A DNA stretch of 64,000 nucleotides, taken from assembly GCF_907164915.1 (NCBI RefSeq), contig NC_061862.1, positions 127,357,641-127,421,640 on the forward strand, read 5' to 3'. This stretch comes from Impatiens glandulifera. Its lineage: Eukaryota > Streptophyta > Magnoliopsida > Ericales > Balsaminaceae. Positions within the stretch are counted from its first letter, which is position 1, and each line of letters starts with the position of its first letter. The notes below the pieces were generated by a model that was given only the letters and a program-made list of their open reading frames with translations, had not been told where the DNA came from and searched no databases. The position numbers and the translations under genes are program-made. Of the stretch, positions 22,383 through 33,489 are shown piece by piece.

Positions 22383-22651
22383 TTTCTCCCTCTTTGATAG
22401 TTTAGAATAAATTATCAAAGACAGTTTGCTTTGTTGAAAACGATGATTTGATTTCTTGCAATTTCTCCCTTATTGATTGTTTTAACTTTTAAAACTATTA
22501 AAACCAACATATTAAAAGCATATTTATCATGAGGCATTCCTGTTTAATAAAAATAATGATAAATAAAGTTAGTAACGTAAACCAGATGTTTCATCCCAAA
22601 AGTACGTAAAGTAAAGACATAATAAATAAAAGATAGAGAGAAGGGAAGAAT

Positions 22652-24333
22652 TTAGTGTCTCCCTTTTTTAATTTTTGAAATCGGTTGTGAGAGGTCTTCT
22701 ACTATCCATTTTGACATGAATCCCTGATTCGGTCGACCGGCAGGGTTGGTTTCAGGATCGTTGTAGGCTGAGCTCCCACCACCTCTTCGTATTCTTCGGT
22801 TTGATCGAGCACTTCGTGGAATTTTTGGTGGGGGTACTTCCGGTTGAGGCTGAGGGTTTGCAATTCTATGTCTTCGTGTCAACGGTACGTCGTCCTCTAA
22901 TATTTTATCTTCTTCCGGCATTTCATTCTCTAGTATTTTAATCTTTGGTACTTCATTCTCTGCTGCCTCAGACTTTTTGGGCTTCTTCCGTTTAACCATC
23001 TTAGACTTTTTGGCGGTAGGTGCTGACACGGATGTATCATTTGTATTAAGTTCCTCCTGAAATCGGTGTGCAACCTCTTCATCAACTTGTTTAGCGACTT
23101 TGACTTTTGCATCGTCTTCTTCCTAAATACGCCGGGTAGTTTCTTCATGCTCCCTTAGTTTCTCAGTATCGGCAGTGCGTTGAGATTTAACTATTTCGTA
23201 AAGTTATGGTGAAATGACTTTGACAACCGAGAGTGTCTTGGTGATGATTGGCGTTATCTGTCCCAATTCCTTCCGTACCTTTGCCAATCCTTGGTTGTGA
23301 GACCTTGACAAGGATGCTTGCTCTCTGTCCATGTTATCCAATCGGGCTTCCATAGATGCTTGCCATGGAGCTAGGATATTTCAAAGAATCTGCTCAGTGT
23401 CCGGCCTTGGGATTTCTTCAGAAATAGATCGAGTTGAGCCAAGAGCACGAGATTGAATAGGTAATACACCGTGAGAGCTTATTTGAATAGAACATTTTGT
23501 GCAAGCGGGTTTCTCAACATTATCATTCTTCATCTTTTTATTATGATCAGAGGACTTACCCTATAGAGTTTTGGCAGGAATTGCAGTTTCTTTTTCGGCA
23601 AGTAGTGGGTTGGAATTGGCGGTATCTTTCACGTCCTCATCCTTGGATTCATCATCAATTGATCCCAATAAATCGGAGTCTATCTCGTCAGCTGAAGTGA
23701 CTTTCAGTCTTTCGGTAACCTCCTCCCAATCCTGTTTAGAGAAACCATGATATTGTTCTTTGACACATCGTCCTTTGACATCATACTTGTCGAATAATTC
23801 TCATTCCTCAGAGGGAGTCTAGGTATGCTTAGACGTTTGACCCTTTTCAATTAATGGTTGTTCGGCTTCGACAGTTTGAGTTTCACCTTGAGGAGAAATA
23901 TGCCCTTCATCAACCGGTACAGGCGTTGGCACTTTTTTAACCATTACGGGCACTTCCTCAAATTTCGAGATAGTTACCAGAAAATCTTCCATAACAGCCT
24001 TTAGTAGATAATTACATTCTTATCCGCTCTTGTTATAGCCCCCTTTAGATTAAAATCTTCTTCACGTTTTTCAATGATTGGAAGCAGCACCTTCCTTCTA
24101 GCAACTACCTCAACGAGCTTGCTTCTTAGAAAGGCCTCAAACACTAATGAGGTGTTTGTCAAGGAAAATATCACTTGTTCTAAGGACAGGAGTGTAGACC
24201 ACTTGTTTTCTTCCGGAACTTCGAGAAAAACTTCATTGAAGCTCGTTTCCAGCCTTGAGAAGAAAAAAAGATGTCCTTGGCAATTTAAGAAAGTTGAGCT
24301 TATTGGAAGAGAATTTTGTGAAACAAACGTCAA
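22652..24333 (-). pseudogene. Degenerate retroelement-associated ORF, charged C terminus
   Basis: Minus-strand coding trace ending 250 bases before a polypurine tract and 3' LTR. The first segment (24333-24001) has LLSLEQVIFSLTNTSLVFEA and RRKVLLPIIEKREEDFNLKG. A middle segment with several stops contains LDNMDREQASLSRSHNQGLA. The last segment (23029-22652) is strongly charged and repetitive: VKRKKPKKSEAAENEVPKIK, ILENEMPEEDKILEDDVP, then prolines and SARSNRRIRRGGG. Position between pol and 3' LTR is where some plant LTR elements carry an additional ORF. I do not recognise a catalytic domain and cannot assign a function. Confidence 0.5.
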
Positions 24334-24357
24334 GGTAGAATTGACTTTCTCTCGGTG

Positions 24358-25620
24358 ACAAGAATACTGCCTACTTCTATCGAAAATGTATGGCTAGAAA
24401 TCTGAGGAACAATATTTACATGCTGAAGAATGATGAAGGTGAATATGTACAGGGATAGAAAGGGGTACAAGATATCGCCCTCAACTTCTATAAAGAGCTT
24501 ATGGGTACAAAGAAAGCGCAACCAAGTCATCTGAACACCTTATACCAGATTATCGATAAAAGAGTTTCTACTGAAGACAATCAAGATCTAATTAGGCTTG
24601 TCACACGAGATGAAGTAAAAGAGGCTATGTTCAGCATCAACGCTAATAAAAGCCCAGATCTAGACGGTTTTAATGCTCAATTCTTTAAGGAAAATTGGTC
24701 GGTTGTGGGTCACGATATTACAGAAAGGGTTTTGGAATTCTTTAAGAACAGGACGATGCTCAAGTAGTGGAACACTACAGTCCTGAATCTTATATACCCA
24801 AACCTCAGTTTTCGAAAAAGTTTAATATTTCAGACCGATTTCATGCTGCAATGTCGTTTACACAATAATTTCAAATTTTCTTTCAAAACGATTTAAAAAT
24901 GTCATTGGTAAAATTGTTAATTTAAATCAATATGCATTCATTCTCGATTGAACTATCTCACATAATATTCTGCTTATGCAAAACCTCCTCAAAGATTATG
25001 GGAATAGAAAAATATCCCCGATAGTGGATTTTAAAATTGATATTAAAAAAACCTTTGATTCTGTTAGATGGGAAGCCATCGGGACTTTATAGTCGTATCG
25101 GATTTTCCCATGATTTTTATAGAATGGATCATGCTATGGAAAGCCATTGATTTTTATAGAATGGGAGAGAGCTACTCTGGTGAATTTCAATGCTTACCCT
25201 GGCTACAGAGGCTCTTTCAAATCCTTCCATAGTTGGATCAAACATTAGTGGCTTTCCTATTATGCTGGAGATATAATCTGTAGTTAGCGTTATTGGGATC
25301 CACAGAGGTTACTTCAAGGGTGAAAACGGCGTGAGGCATGGAGATTCCCTATCACCTTACCTTTTTGTCGTCATCATGGCGATCTTTAAGAGCGTATTTA
25401 CGATGTTCCGAAATAATCAACCATACATCTTCCACCTATTTTGTGAGGAGGAGGAGATCACTCATTTATGCTTTGCTGACGACTTGTTCATTCTCACGCA
25501 TGCTGACGTAGATTCCATAAAAAGTGTAAGAGTTGCACTAACATTTTTTTCTGAGGTTTCTCTTATCTAATTTTTATGAAATTCAAGAGTAAGGTAAGCC
25601 ACGGGGTTCTATAACATAGT
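24358..25620 (+). pseudogene. LINE reverse transcriptase remnant
   Basis: Plus-strand trace of a non-LTR retrotransposon ORF2. NTAYFYRKCMARNLRNNI (about 24360) is the region just before the reverse transcriptase. Frame 24501-24767 has DEVKEAMFSINANKSPDLDG, FNAQFFKENWSVVGHDI and a TMLK end, the usual 'K.PGPDGF...FfK..W..vG' block. Further pieces include DFKIDIKKTFDS-like sequence near 25040 (motif A region). Frame 25331-25570 has VRHGDSLSPYLFVVIMA and LCFADDLFILTHAD, the catalytic FADD box. Stops, frameshifts and missing segments break it throughout; endonuclease and 3' end are absent here. Confidence 0.85.
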
Positions 25621-26598
25621 TTTCATAGAACAAACGTTTTTCTAAAAGTGTATAGGTCATGTTAACATTTAAATCCTTTGATGTGTTCCCTCCATGGGCG
25701 AAGCACTCGAAAGGATAGGTAAGACATGGGACCGACCAGCTTCGGATCGCACAAAACACTTTTAAAGATAGAGCATTCGAATGGATAAATCAATTTTAGA
25801 ATTAGATCCTTCATGCCCTAAACAATAAGACGTTAGGTAGACTCCTAAAAATGGTAGACGCTTAGGATGAGAAAAGGTTAGAAAATCTCACGTACAAAGA
25901 AAAAAAATTTCTTGGGTACGTGGAGGTGGAGCAAATTAAACGCATACAAAATTATTTTAGAAGATTTATAAAAATATGTCCTAACCTTTTAAAATAATTA
26001 TAAAAATAATTATTTTTTTATAAAACTTAATATTTTAGATTTAAAATAATCAAATTAAAATTTTATTAATGAAATCTGTATTTAAATTAATTTAAAATAT
26101 TATTTATTTGATAAAGAGTCGCCAATTTTTTTTAGTTTAAAATCAATAAACAATTATACGTATAAAAATGTATTTTTGATTAGGATCTCTTAATGGTTCG
26201 TAGTTTGGTGATAGTCGGGAAAGAGCTTCCGTAATATGTCTTCTATACCCATTAAAATTGTCTCTACTTAATAAGAACTTGGTTTTTGAAAAATTGATTT
26301 TATAACGTTTTATTTTAACCAAATATTCTTCAGATTTTAGGCATGCATAAGTTTTTTGATATTTAAAAATTTTTAAAATAATATTTAAATGTTGGTAACT
26401 ATAGTTGATGTCAATGATCAATTGAGGAATATAACCTGAAGAATGTTAGTTGAAGGCATTAGGGTATGAAAATAAATCCAAATAGGTCTTTATCAAAATA
26501 TTGTTTTGTGAAAATATTATAAAAATATTTTATAATAATTTTCTATTTTTTTAGATTTTTAGAAAATGGTTTAGGTTTTCAAAATTACAAAAACAATT
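25621..26598. other. AT-rich spacer
   Basis: No gene recognised. Short frames (for example minus strand 26143-26421, 92 codons) are K/I/Y-rich and typical of AT-rich non-coding DNA. The first part may be decayed LINE 3' sequence. Confidence 0.45.
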
Positions 26599-26629
26599 TT
26601 GAAATATTTAAATCGAAACCAAACAGGCC

Positions 26630-26990
26630 CGGTGTTCTCGGTCTTGGGTCAGGATCCCTTAGTTGAGGTGTGGGATTCCTCGGTCGTGGTGCTAAAGACT
26701 CTCAGTCTGGTGCGGGAGTCATCGATCTTAGGTGTGGATGTCGTTAGTCCTAGGTGTAGACATCCTCGGTCGGATACGGGGTTCCTTGGTCGGGTACGGG
26801 AATCCTCGGTCCTAGATTAGCCTTGGGTTAACTTCCTTCGGTCCTAGGTATGAAGAACACTCGGTCCTAGGTTAACTTTTGGTTAACTTTCTTCAGTCCT
26901 AGATGATAAGGATGCTCGGTCTTGGGTTAACCTTGGGCTAACTTTTATCGGTCCTAGGTGCGAAGGACTCTCGGTCCCTAACTAGACCTG
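26630..26990 (+). repeat. CTCGGTC-based minisatellite
   Basis: The word ctcggtc or a one-base variant recurs more than a dozen times. In 26820-26990 the period is 55 bases: ttccttcggtcctaggtatg followed by aagaacactcggtcctaggt and taacttttggttaac, about 2.7 copies. The first part (26630-26820) has shorter units of roughly 25-30 bases around gtgtgggattcctcggtcg. An open frame of 73 codons at 26599-26820 is a by-product of the repeat. Confidence 0.75.
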
Positions 26991-28070
26991 GACTAAGTTT
27001 CACAAGTTCTCAAGAATATCAAACTGCAGGTTTGATGATTTTGTTTGAGGCCCGGATCCTTTGATCCAAGAGAATGGGAAGCTTTATATGATTATCATGA
27101 TCATTTAGAGCATCATCCTAATGTGTCATTTAATCGGGATGAGGTTCCATTCAAGCAAAATAGTTTGTCAAAAAAATGAGTTTCTAGTTTTGGGGTTTAA
27201 TGAAGTGTAAGGAGTTTGTTAATAGTTTCTTTATGCTTCATATTGTTAAATGAAACCAAAATATGAACACTAGTTTTTCGTTTTGACCAATTCAAGAACT
27301 GAAATTTTTATTTTTATAAAAAAATTAGTTTTTGATCAAACATGATCGAGGTAGATTGGAACTAGTCCAAATAGATCCACAACATCATTAGAAACATGTT
27401 GGGAAGCTTTATGGGTTGATGTTCTTAAGCAATAACGCAAGAATAGAAAACTCGATTTGGAAAATTTTCAAAATCAAATTTGGGGGTTTCTGATTTAAGA
27501 TGATTGGTCGGGTTTTGCTTCAACAGAAAGTTTATCAATGATCTTAGGATCGTTTTCCTATCAAGAAATCGGATAATAAGGCAATGTATGAAACTGTCAA
27601 AACTAAAATATAAAAATTTCAATTCAAACTAGTAATTTGAATTACAGTGTGATTGGATGCTTACTTGGAGTTGGAAAATACTCCTTAACTCTTATGAAAG
27701 CTTTCTGAATGTCTGAATCAGCACCTTACAGCCTTATACGAAAATTCCGAATTTTCAGAAAAGCTTGAAAAGCTTCAATGGAGGATTTATTTCGGGGGTG
27801 ATTGAGAGCTTGAGAGTGAATCTTTTGGCTTCAGTTTGCTCATGGGATGTTATTTATAGCCTCACAAGGTCGGTCATCAACTAAGTGAGATGGATTAAGT
27901 GAAAAGATCATTGATGGTATTTTGGTTGTTCTCTGGTCAGTTGTCGATATAGGTAGCAATGATGCTCCTAAGTGCATGAGAAATGATCATCGGAGTAGGG
28001 TGGTCATATTTTGAACGAAGTCAAAAGATGGAGAACGAAAAAATTCTATCTTTGAAAAATCTATTCTTAT
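26991..28070. other. Spacer; no gene recognised
   Basis: Mixed-composition DNA without a recognisable domain. A 65-codon minus-strand frame at 27425-27622 is F/N/I-rich and looks like chance. Confidence 0.45.
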
Positions 28071-28371
28071 TTAGTTCATCGTCGCGAGGAAGAAGACAAA
28101 CCAAACATGAAACGACATCGTTTCAGGAGAAAAATCGAACGTGGGACGCTCTTTTGACGTTTCGGCCGCGTTCGGGTGTTCCATCGCATCTGGGCTAACG
28201 GCGTTGAGGCGCGCATTAGTTGATATAGTGTTTCGCAAGCGCCCGCCTCCTTCGTTGGAGCGGGCGACGCATATGACTCTTGCAACGCTCGTAGAGTCTA
28301 CTTTAATGAATCCTTTAGACTTTGGCTGCAGCACATCACGCTCCATTTTTTCGAATATGGTCATTTCTTAA
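28071..28371. other. CpG-dense patch with GC-rich hairpin
   Basis: Sharply different from its AT-rich surroundings: many CG dinucleotides and a strong hairpin at 28240-28266 (cgcccgcctcc-ttcgtt-ggagcgggcg). Open frames exist on both strands (97 codons minus, 76 codons plus) because GC-rich DNA lacks stops; neither has a recognisable domain. It ends about 240 bases upstream of the NOP10 promoter. It may be a recent insertion or part of a larger upstream element. Confidence 0.5.
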
Positions 28372-28605
28372 ACTTGACTATTTTTTCGAACATGTCCAAT
28401 TTTTTAATTTTTTTAATATAATTTTTTTTATTTCTCTCTACGACACAAGTTACAAATCACATTATCTTATTTTTGTTTAAGCTATTAATAAAAACACTCA
28501 CAAATTCAAGACCAACTAACCATAAGATTCTTACCATCCATCCAAAAAAAAGATAAAAAAAATATCAAATTTAGTTCTCATGTAACATTTCACCTAATTA
28601 TAATT

Positions 28606-28700
28606 TATAAATAACTTATAAAACCCGCCCAACATATTCCAAAATTAGGGTTTTCACTTCAGTATTCGCAGCAACTCATTGGAAAGGAGATTCAGTGCGG
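28606..28700 (+). promoter_or_regulatory. NOP10 promoter and non-coding first exon
   Basis: A TATA-like ttataaataacttataaaa at about 28606-28624 is followed by cgcccaac, resembling a plant site II element, and by ttagggtttt (about 28645-28654), a telo-box in reverse orientation. Telo-box plus site II is the usual promoter signature of plant ribosome-biogenesis genes. A likely non-coding first exon ends near 28698 at gcg|gtgag; the matching acceptor is cctcag|gagcaag at about 29102, 16 bases before the ATG. Confidence 0.65.
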
Positions 28701-29118
28701 TGAGTAGGCGTCTCTCTATCTCTTTCTTCATACCATGGATGATGGATTCTGTATTGTTTTATAGAGTTCTCTCTCAACTGACATTCTGTATCCTACCGCT
28801 TTGAGACTTTTAACAATAAGCAGGTTTTTCTAGAATCTATTTGTATCAGGAAGTCATAAACTGTTATGCTGACTGCCGTCTTCCTATCGCAATCGTTTTT
28901 CCCTTTTAGTCGCATCTTTGCGACTTGTTATGAGGGTTGATTATGAACAATATAATAACTTAGGCACTTAGCCTAAACTCTTCATCTTAGATACTCGTTC
29001 GATAGCTGTATATGCTATTTCGTTAATCAATGAACTTTACTGGATACATGCTTGATTCTTTTTTTATCATTACATGCTTCTGATAGTGCTGGATTATCCT
29101 CAGGAGCAAGTTGGAGCA

Positions 29119-29866
29119 ATGTATCTTCAGTTTTATATTAATGATAATGGTAACAAGGTCTACACCACTAAGGTATTTAAGCTTTAGCTACTGATTCCTT
29201 TGTGCAATGGAAATTTAATATTGTTGAAATGTAAACATATCAGTTTGGGATGCTTTCAGTACAGTTTGATTTGAACTTTAGAATCAATCTGTTAAAATGT
29301 TGATTGTTAGTTCATTGTTTGCTGACTGATGTTTGATTGGTATTGTTTTTTCATAATACAGAAAGAGTCACCAGTTGGACTAGCCACACAATCTGCTCAC
29401 CCAGGTATTATTTTATTGCTCAGTACACACACCTGTTATTTTTATTTGATTTTTCTCACTTCATGTTGTTGGTTTCTTGCAAATTATGAATTTGGGCTTC
29501 CACTACATCATTAGTAAAAATTTGTTGTTGTGTGAAGAAGGCATTCATTCCTATTCATAATGGATGAAGTAGTTGCTTTACTTTTTCTTTAGTTTCTTAT
29601 ATTCGGGATTCAAAGAATTGTTCTTTTGTTGTTGATCCTTTAAGGGTAGAGCCTTGGTTACATATTTCTGCATAATAAGCTTTTTTGTATTTGCAATGAA
29701 GGCTTTCTCAAGGTTTGTTCTTATAAAAATGTTGACATAATCATCAATGGTTCAATCTTTCATTGCAGCTCGGTTTTCTCCTGATGACAAGTTTTCGAGG
29801 CAAAGAGTTCTATTGAAGAAACGTTTTGGTTTGCTTCCAACCCAAAATCCAGCTCCTAAATATTGA
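29119..29866 (+). CDS. NOP10: H/ACA ribonucleoprotein complex subunit NOP10
   Basis: Small core protein of H/ACA snoRNPs, which in the nucleolus and Cajal bodies guide pseudouridylation of rRNA and snRNA; it bridges the pseudouridine synthase (dyskerin/NAP57) and guide RNA, and in this family also takes part in telomerase RNP assembly. Three coding exons: 29119-29172, 29362-29404 and 29769-29866, joined by GT-AG introns, give exactly 64 aa, the length of eukaryotic NOP10. The N terminus [18 protein letters not shown], the middle [19 protein letters not shown], and the C terminus [20 protein letters not shown] match the family end to end. The start is the first ATG after the 5' untranslated intron. 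No damage is visible. A 61-codon frame at 29329-29514 is only exon 2 read into its introns. Confidence 0.97.
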
Positions 29867-30691
29867 GCAGCAACACTTATTTATGTGTTTTCAGTTGCCA
29901 TAGTTGTTCAACATGAGTCTGCAAAGAGTGATCATTTGTGAAAGCTCTTAGTTTCAAATCCATTCTTCTTTGAGTTGAATGGCTTGATTTTCCCTTGCTA
30001 GGAATTTTGATTTAGCTTACTTGGATAATGTCCTCTTAGTTGGCTCTAATAGTTGGCTCTAATGGTTTGTGTAAACTGAATTTAATTTTAATTTTAATTT
30101 GAGTGATTTATTAAAAAAAAAATTATTATTTAATTAAGATGTGAATAAAAATATGATATGAAGAAGACCGAGATGGGATCAGCTGTCTCAATAAACGTCG
30201 TTTAAATTAATAAGAAAATTAAATAAATTATATTATTACATTTATTTTTATTAATTTATCAGTTTTTTCTCTCTCTATCTCTTTATCCCTTTCTCCTATC
30301 GGGCCAATTTTAGATCCACAACTGTTCCACTGTTCAATGGCGAGTGCTCATCCATCCATGCTTACCTCCTTCCCCGATTTGCTTCTTATTTCATTCGAAT
30401 GATCTTTTCAAGCTAAGGTTTGTCTTAAATTTGTTCCTTCACTCGTTGTTACATTCATTTAACGAAAGTTGATTTATTAGTAATCTAGGTTTGACAACAT
30501 TTTTCTTAACTAGGCTTCACATTAAATTAGGGTTTAGGGTTTAGGGAAAACTTGTCAATTTGGAAGAACTAAATCTTTGGCACAATGGCCTCACTAGACC
30601 TATTCCAACTGATATTATAAAGAATTTCTCCTCAATTTGATATAAAGTAATTTGATATGAATATTTTTTTACTGTAATTTGATAATTAAAA

Positions 30692-30803
30692 GTTTTGTTT
30701 GATTGCATTGATAGTGATATTTTGGGAATTAGTTTTTGTTTGATTGCATTGATAGTGATACTAGGGGAATTAGTTTATGTTTGATTGCATTAGGGGAATT
30801 AGT
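30692..30803 (+). repeat. ~41 bp direct repeat, 2.7 copies
   Basis: gttttgtttgattgcattga, tagtgatattttgggaatta repeats with small changes three times, the third copy lacking the central gatagtgatac. It lies in the interior of the Mutator-like element next to its left arm, before the GRF fragment. Confidence 0.8.
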
Positions 30804-30904
30804 CTTTTGTCTATATATACAAAGTTCACACCCTTTTGTACCATTTAGTTTATGTTGTTTTGTACAATTTGAAACAACTTTATATTTTTATATAGGTAGA
30901 TTTC

Positions 30905-31185
30905 ATGGCTGCTACCTCTTCATCAACATCGTGTTTAAATCGAAGACGTATGAATGACGAACAAGGTGAAACTTCATATATAAAATGTTATTGTGGGTTA
31001 AAAGTATCTCTTTAGACAACATGGAAGGAAACTAATCCAGGAAGACTTTTTTTTCATGTCCAAAATTTAAAGTAAGATTTTTTATAAGAGAATACTTCAA
31101 AAGCTTAATTATTGAGTATTCATAAATTTTATTAGATATTCAGGAAAATGGATGTGGCTTTTTCTTATGGCATGACTTGGAATTG
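30905..31185 (+). pseudogene. GRF-type zinc-finger protein fragment carried by the Mutator-like element
   Basis: Exon 1 (30905-31071) starts at ATG: MAATSSSTSCLNRRRMNDEQ, then KCYCGLKVSL, an in-frame TAG at 31013-31015, then TTWKETNPGRLFFSCPKFK. A GT donor follows; the acceptor at 31142-31143 leads into ENGCGFFLWHDLE (31144 onward). C.CG...........NPGR.F..C....C.FF.W.D is the GRF zinc-finger signature, a domain found in some nucleic-acid-binding proteins and massively duplicated in plants. The stop inside the finger and the run-out of exon 2 into the inverted arm mean that no full protein is made. The kept intron indicates acquisition from genomic DNA rather than mRNA. Confidence 0.82.
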
Positions 31186-31816
31186 TTGGATATTCATATC
31201 AAATTACTTTATATCAAATTGAGGAGAAATTATTTATAATATCAATTGGAATAGGTACAGTGAGGCCATTGCGCCAAAGATTCAGTTCTTCCAAATTTAC
31301 GAGTTTTCCCTAAACCCTAAACCCTAATTTAATGTGAAGTCGAGCTAAGAAAAATGTTGTCAAACCTAGATTACTAATAAATCAACTTCTGTTGAATTAA
31401 TGTAACAACGAGTGATGGAACAAATTTAAGACAAACCTTAGCTTGAAAAGATCATTTGAATGAAATAAGAAACAAATAGGGGAAGAAGGTAAGCATGGAT
31501 GGATGAGCAGTCGTCAGTCGCTAGATGTTTGGGCGTTCAGTGAACTGTGGACGGCGACGGCGGTCGATGGACGGCGACGGCGATCGAAGGACGGCGATCG
31601 AATGACGGCAACGGCGGATGGAACAACAACTGTGGAACTAAAGTCAGGCCGATAAAAGAAAAGGATAGAAAGGTAGAGAGAGAAAATTGATAAATTAATA
31701 AAAATAAATGTAATAATATAATTTATTTAATTTTCTCATTAATTAAAACGACGGCGTTTTGATTATTGAGGCAGCAAACAGCTTAGTGAGACAGCTAATC
31801 CCATCTCATGAAGACC

Positions 31817-33448
31817 TATACATACGTGTGGGCTTCTTGTCCCATGACCAACAGTATTTTACATAATTATATTAAAACATTTTTTCATGCTATTTTTTTA
31901 GAATTTTCTTACCAGTCAAATGTATTTTTTAAGAATTTATAGGGTAGGTCTGTAATCTTTTTTTTATTTAAACATATCTTTTTATTTTATTTTTATTTAC
32001 ATAAAGATGTGAATAGTTAAAAAATAATTAAATTTCTATCTCTTGAAATTCAGGTTACCAAATGTACATGTGAGAGGGTAATGAAAAAAAAAAAATACAT
32101 TTTTATCGTGCTGTCTTTTGTTTGTCCATGTAACTTATATTAAGAGCAACTCTAATCGATATCAATATTAAGAGCAACTCTAATCGATATCAATACTCAG
32201 GGACGAATCCAGGAATTACCGTTAGGGTTAGCTTGAAAAAAATTAAAATGAATTTAAATTTTTTTTTGATAGCATTGTATAATATATTGAGAAAATTATA
32301 AATTTAACTAGATATAAACATGATATCACTCTCAAACAATGCTAAAAATACTTCAAATTCCTTATTTAAGATAATGCACATTCCTCTGAATTATATATAT
32401 ATAATAAAAAAAAAATTATGAATGTGCAAAGGGTGGGCTTAAGCCGACCTTAGTCCCTTGCTCCGTCGATACCAATGGATTTTCCTTCATTTATTCTCTC
32501 TACAAACCGTATTACATATATGCGTTTGCACTATTTAACTTCAAAACTTTTGTCGTTTTTTAAATTTAACCCTTACACTTAATATTATTTTGTATAACAT
32601 AAATTTATAATAATATTTAAAAAATATATATAATAATATTAAAAAACAAATTATAATAATATTCAAAAGTTATAATAATGTTCAAATATTATAATAATGT
32701 TAAAAAATATTATAATAATGAACATTAATTTTTTTATTTAGTTTATTTATTGTGATTTTTAAATTTTTAATAATTTTTAATAATTTTTTTTAAAATTAAA
32801 TTTAAAATAATGGGGTGATATTAAAATATTGTAATATTGTAAAATATATGGGGTGATATTAAAAATTTATAAAAGTTGATGTAAGGAAAAATATTTTTTT
32901 GGGTTTGAGAATAAGTTTTTTGGTTGGAGAAGATTTACTGTTTGATGTGACGTTTATACAAAAATGAGTTTGAAAATGAGTTTGAAAATGAGTTTGAAAA
33001 TGAGTTTTTCGGTTGGAGATTTGTCTAAAATGCGCCTAACTCAAAAACTATTTAAATATAGATTTTGATATATTATTTTAAATTTATTATTAATAAGAAA
33101 TTACATTCACAACTTTTTACATTTATTATAACAAAATATTAATTTATTAAAAAATATATAAGAAATCAAACTTTTTTTACATTTCAATGGCTGACATTAA
33201 AAATTGAGACTTCAAGTGTTGCTCAATATTTTGAGTTGATCGGTCAACCTTTAAAAATATCAGTAACATAGAGTTTTGGTTTCTTTGAGAAAAATATTAG
33301 TTTTTTTAAGGAAAACTTTGATTTTATGTTCTTTTTGGAAAAAATAGTTGCAGGACACTTTTCAATATTTCTCTTTGACATTCCTAGCTTTACTGATTTA
33401 GTATGTTATTTTAATCAACAATAATGAAATAGAACATTTGTTATTTAA

Positions 33449-33489
<41 letters not shown>

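Larger units (their letters stand above)
30161..31816. mobile_element. Mutator-like element (Pack-MULE type) with long inverted repeats
   Basis: Inverted arms of more than 500 bases: 30170-30680 and 31190-31807, termini GAGATGGGATCAGCTGTCTC on the left and GAGATGGGATTAGCTGTCTC from the right. They are flanked by 9-base sequences aagaagacc (30161-30169) and atgaagacc (31808-31816), identical at 8 of 9 positions, the target-duplication length of Mutator-like elements. No transposase is present. The ~510-base interior carries a GRF zinc-finger gene fragment, so the element is non-autonomous and carries host-like coding sequence. The right arm has gained a gacggcgacggcg microsatellite (31551-31620). 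Confidence 0.88.

Noticed and set aside
28071..28371. 97-codon minus-strand frame in the CpG-dense patch as a gene
   Set aside because: Open on several frames at once because of high GC; no domain, no convincing start context or splice partners.
29329..29514. 61-codon plus-strand frame
   Set aside because: It is NOP10 exon 2 read through its splice sites into flanking introns.
31312..31331. Interstitial telomere remnant
   Set aside because: Only about three TTTAGGG units, mirrored in the other arm of the Mutator-like element, so it is a promoter-type telo-box within a transposon arm, not chromosome-end DNA.
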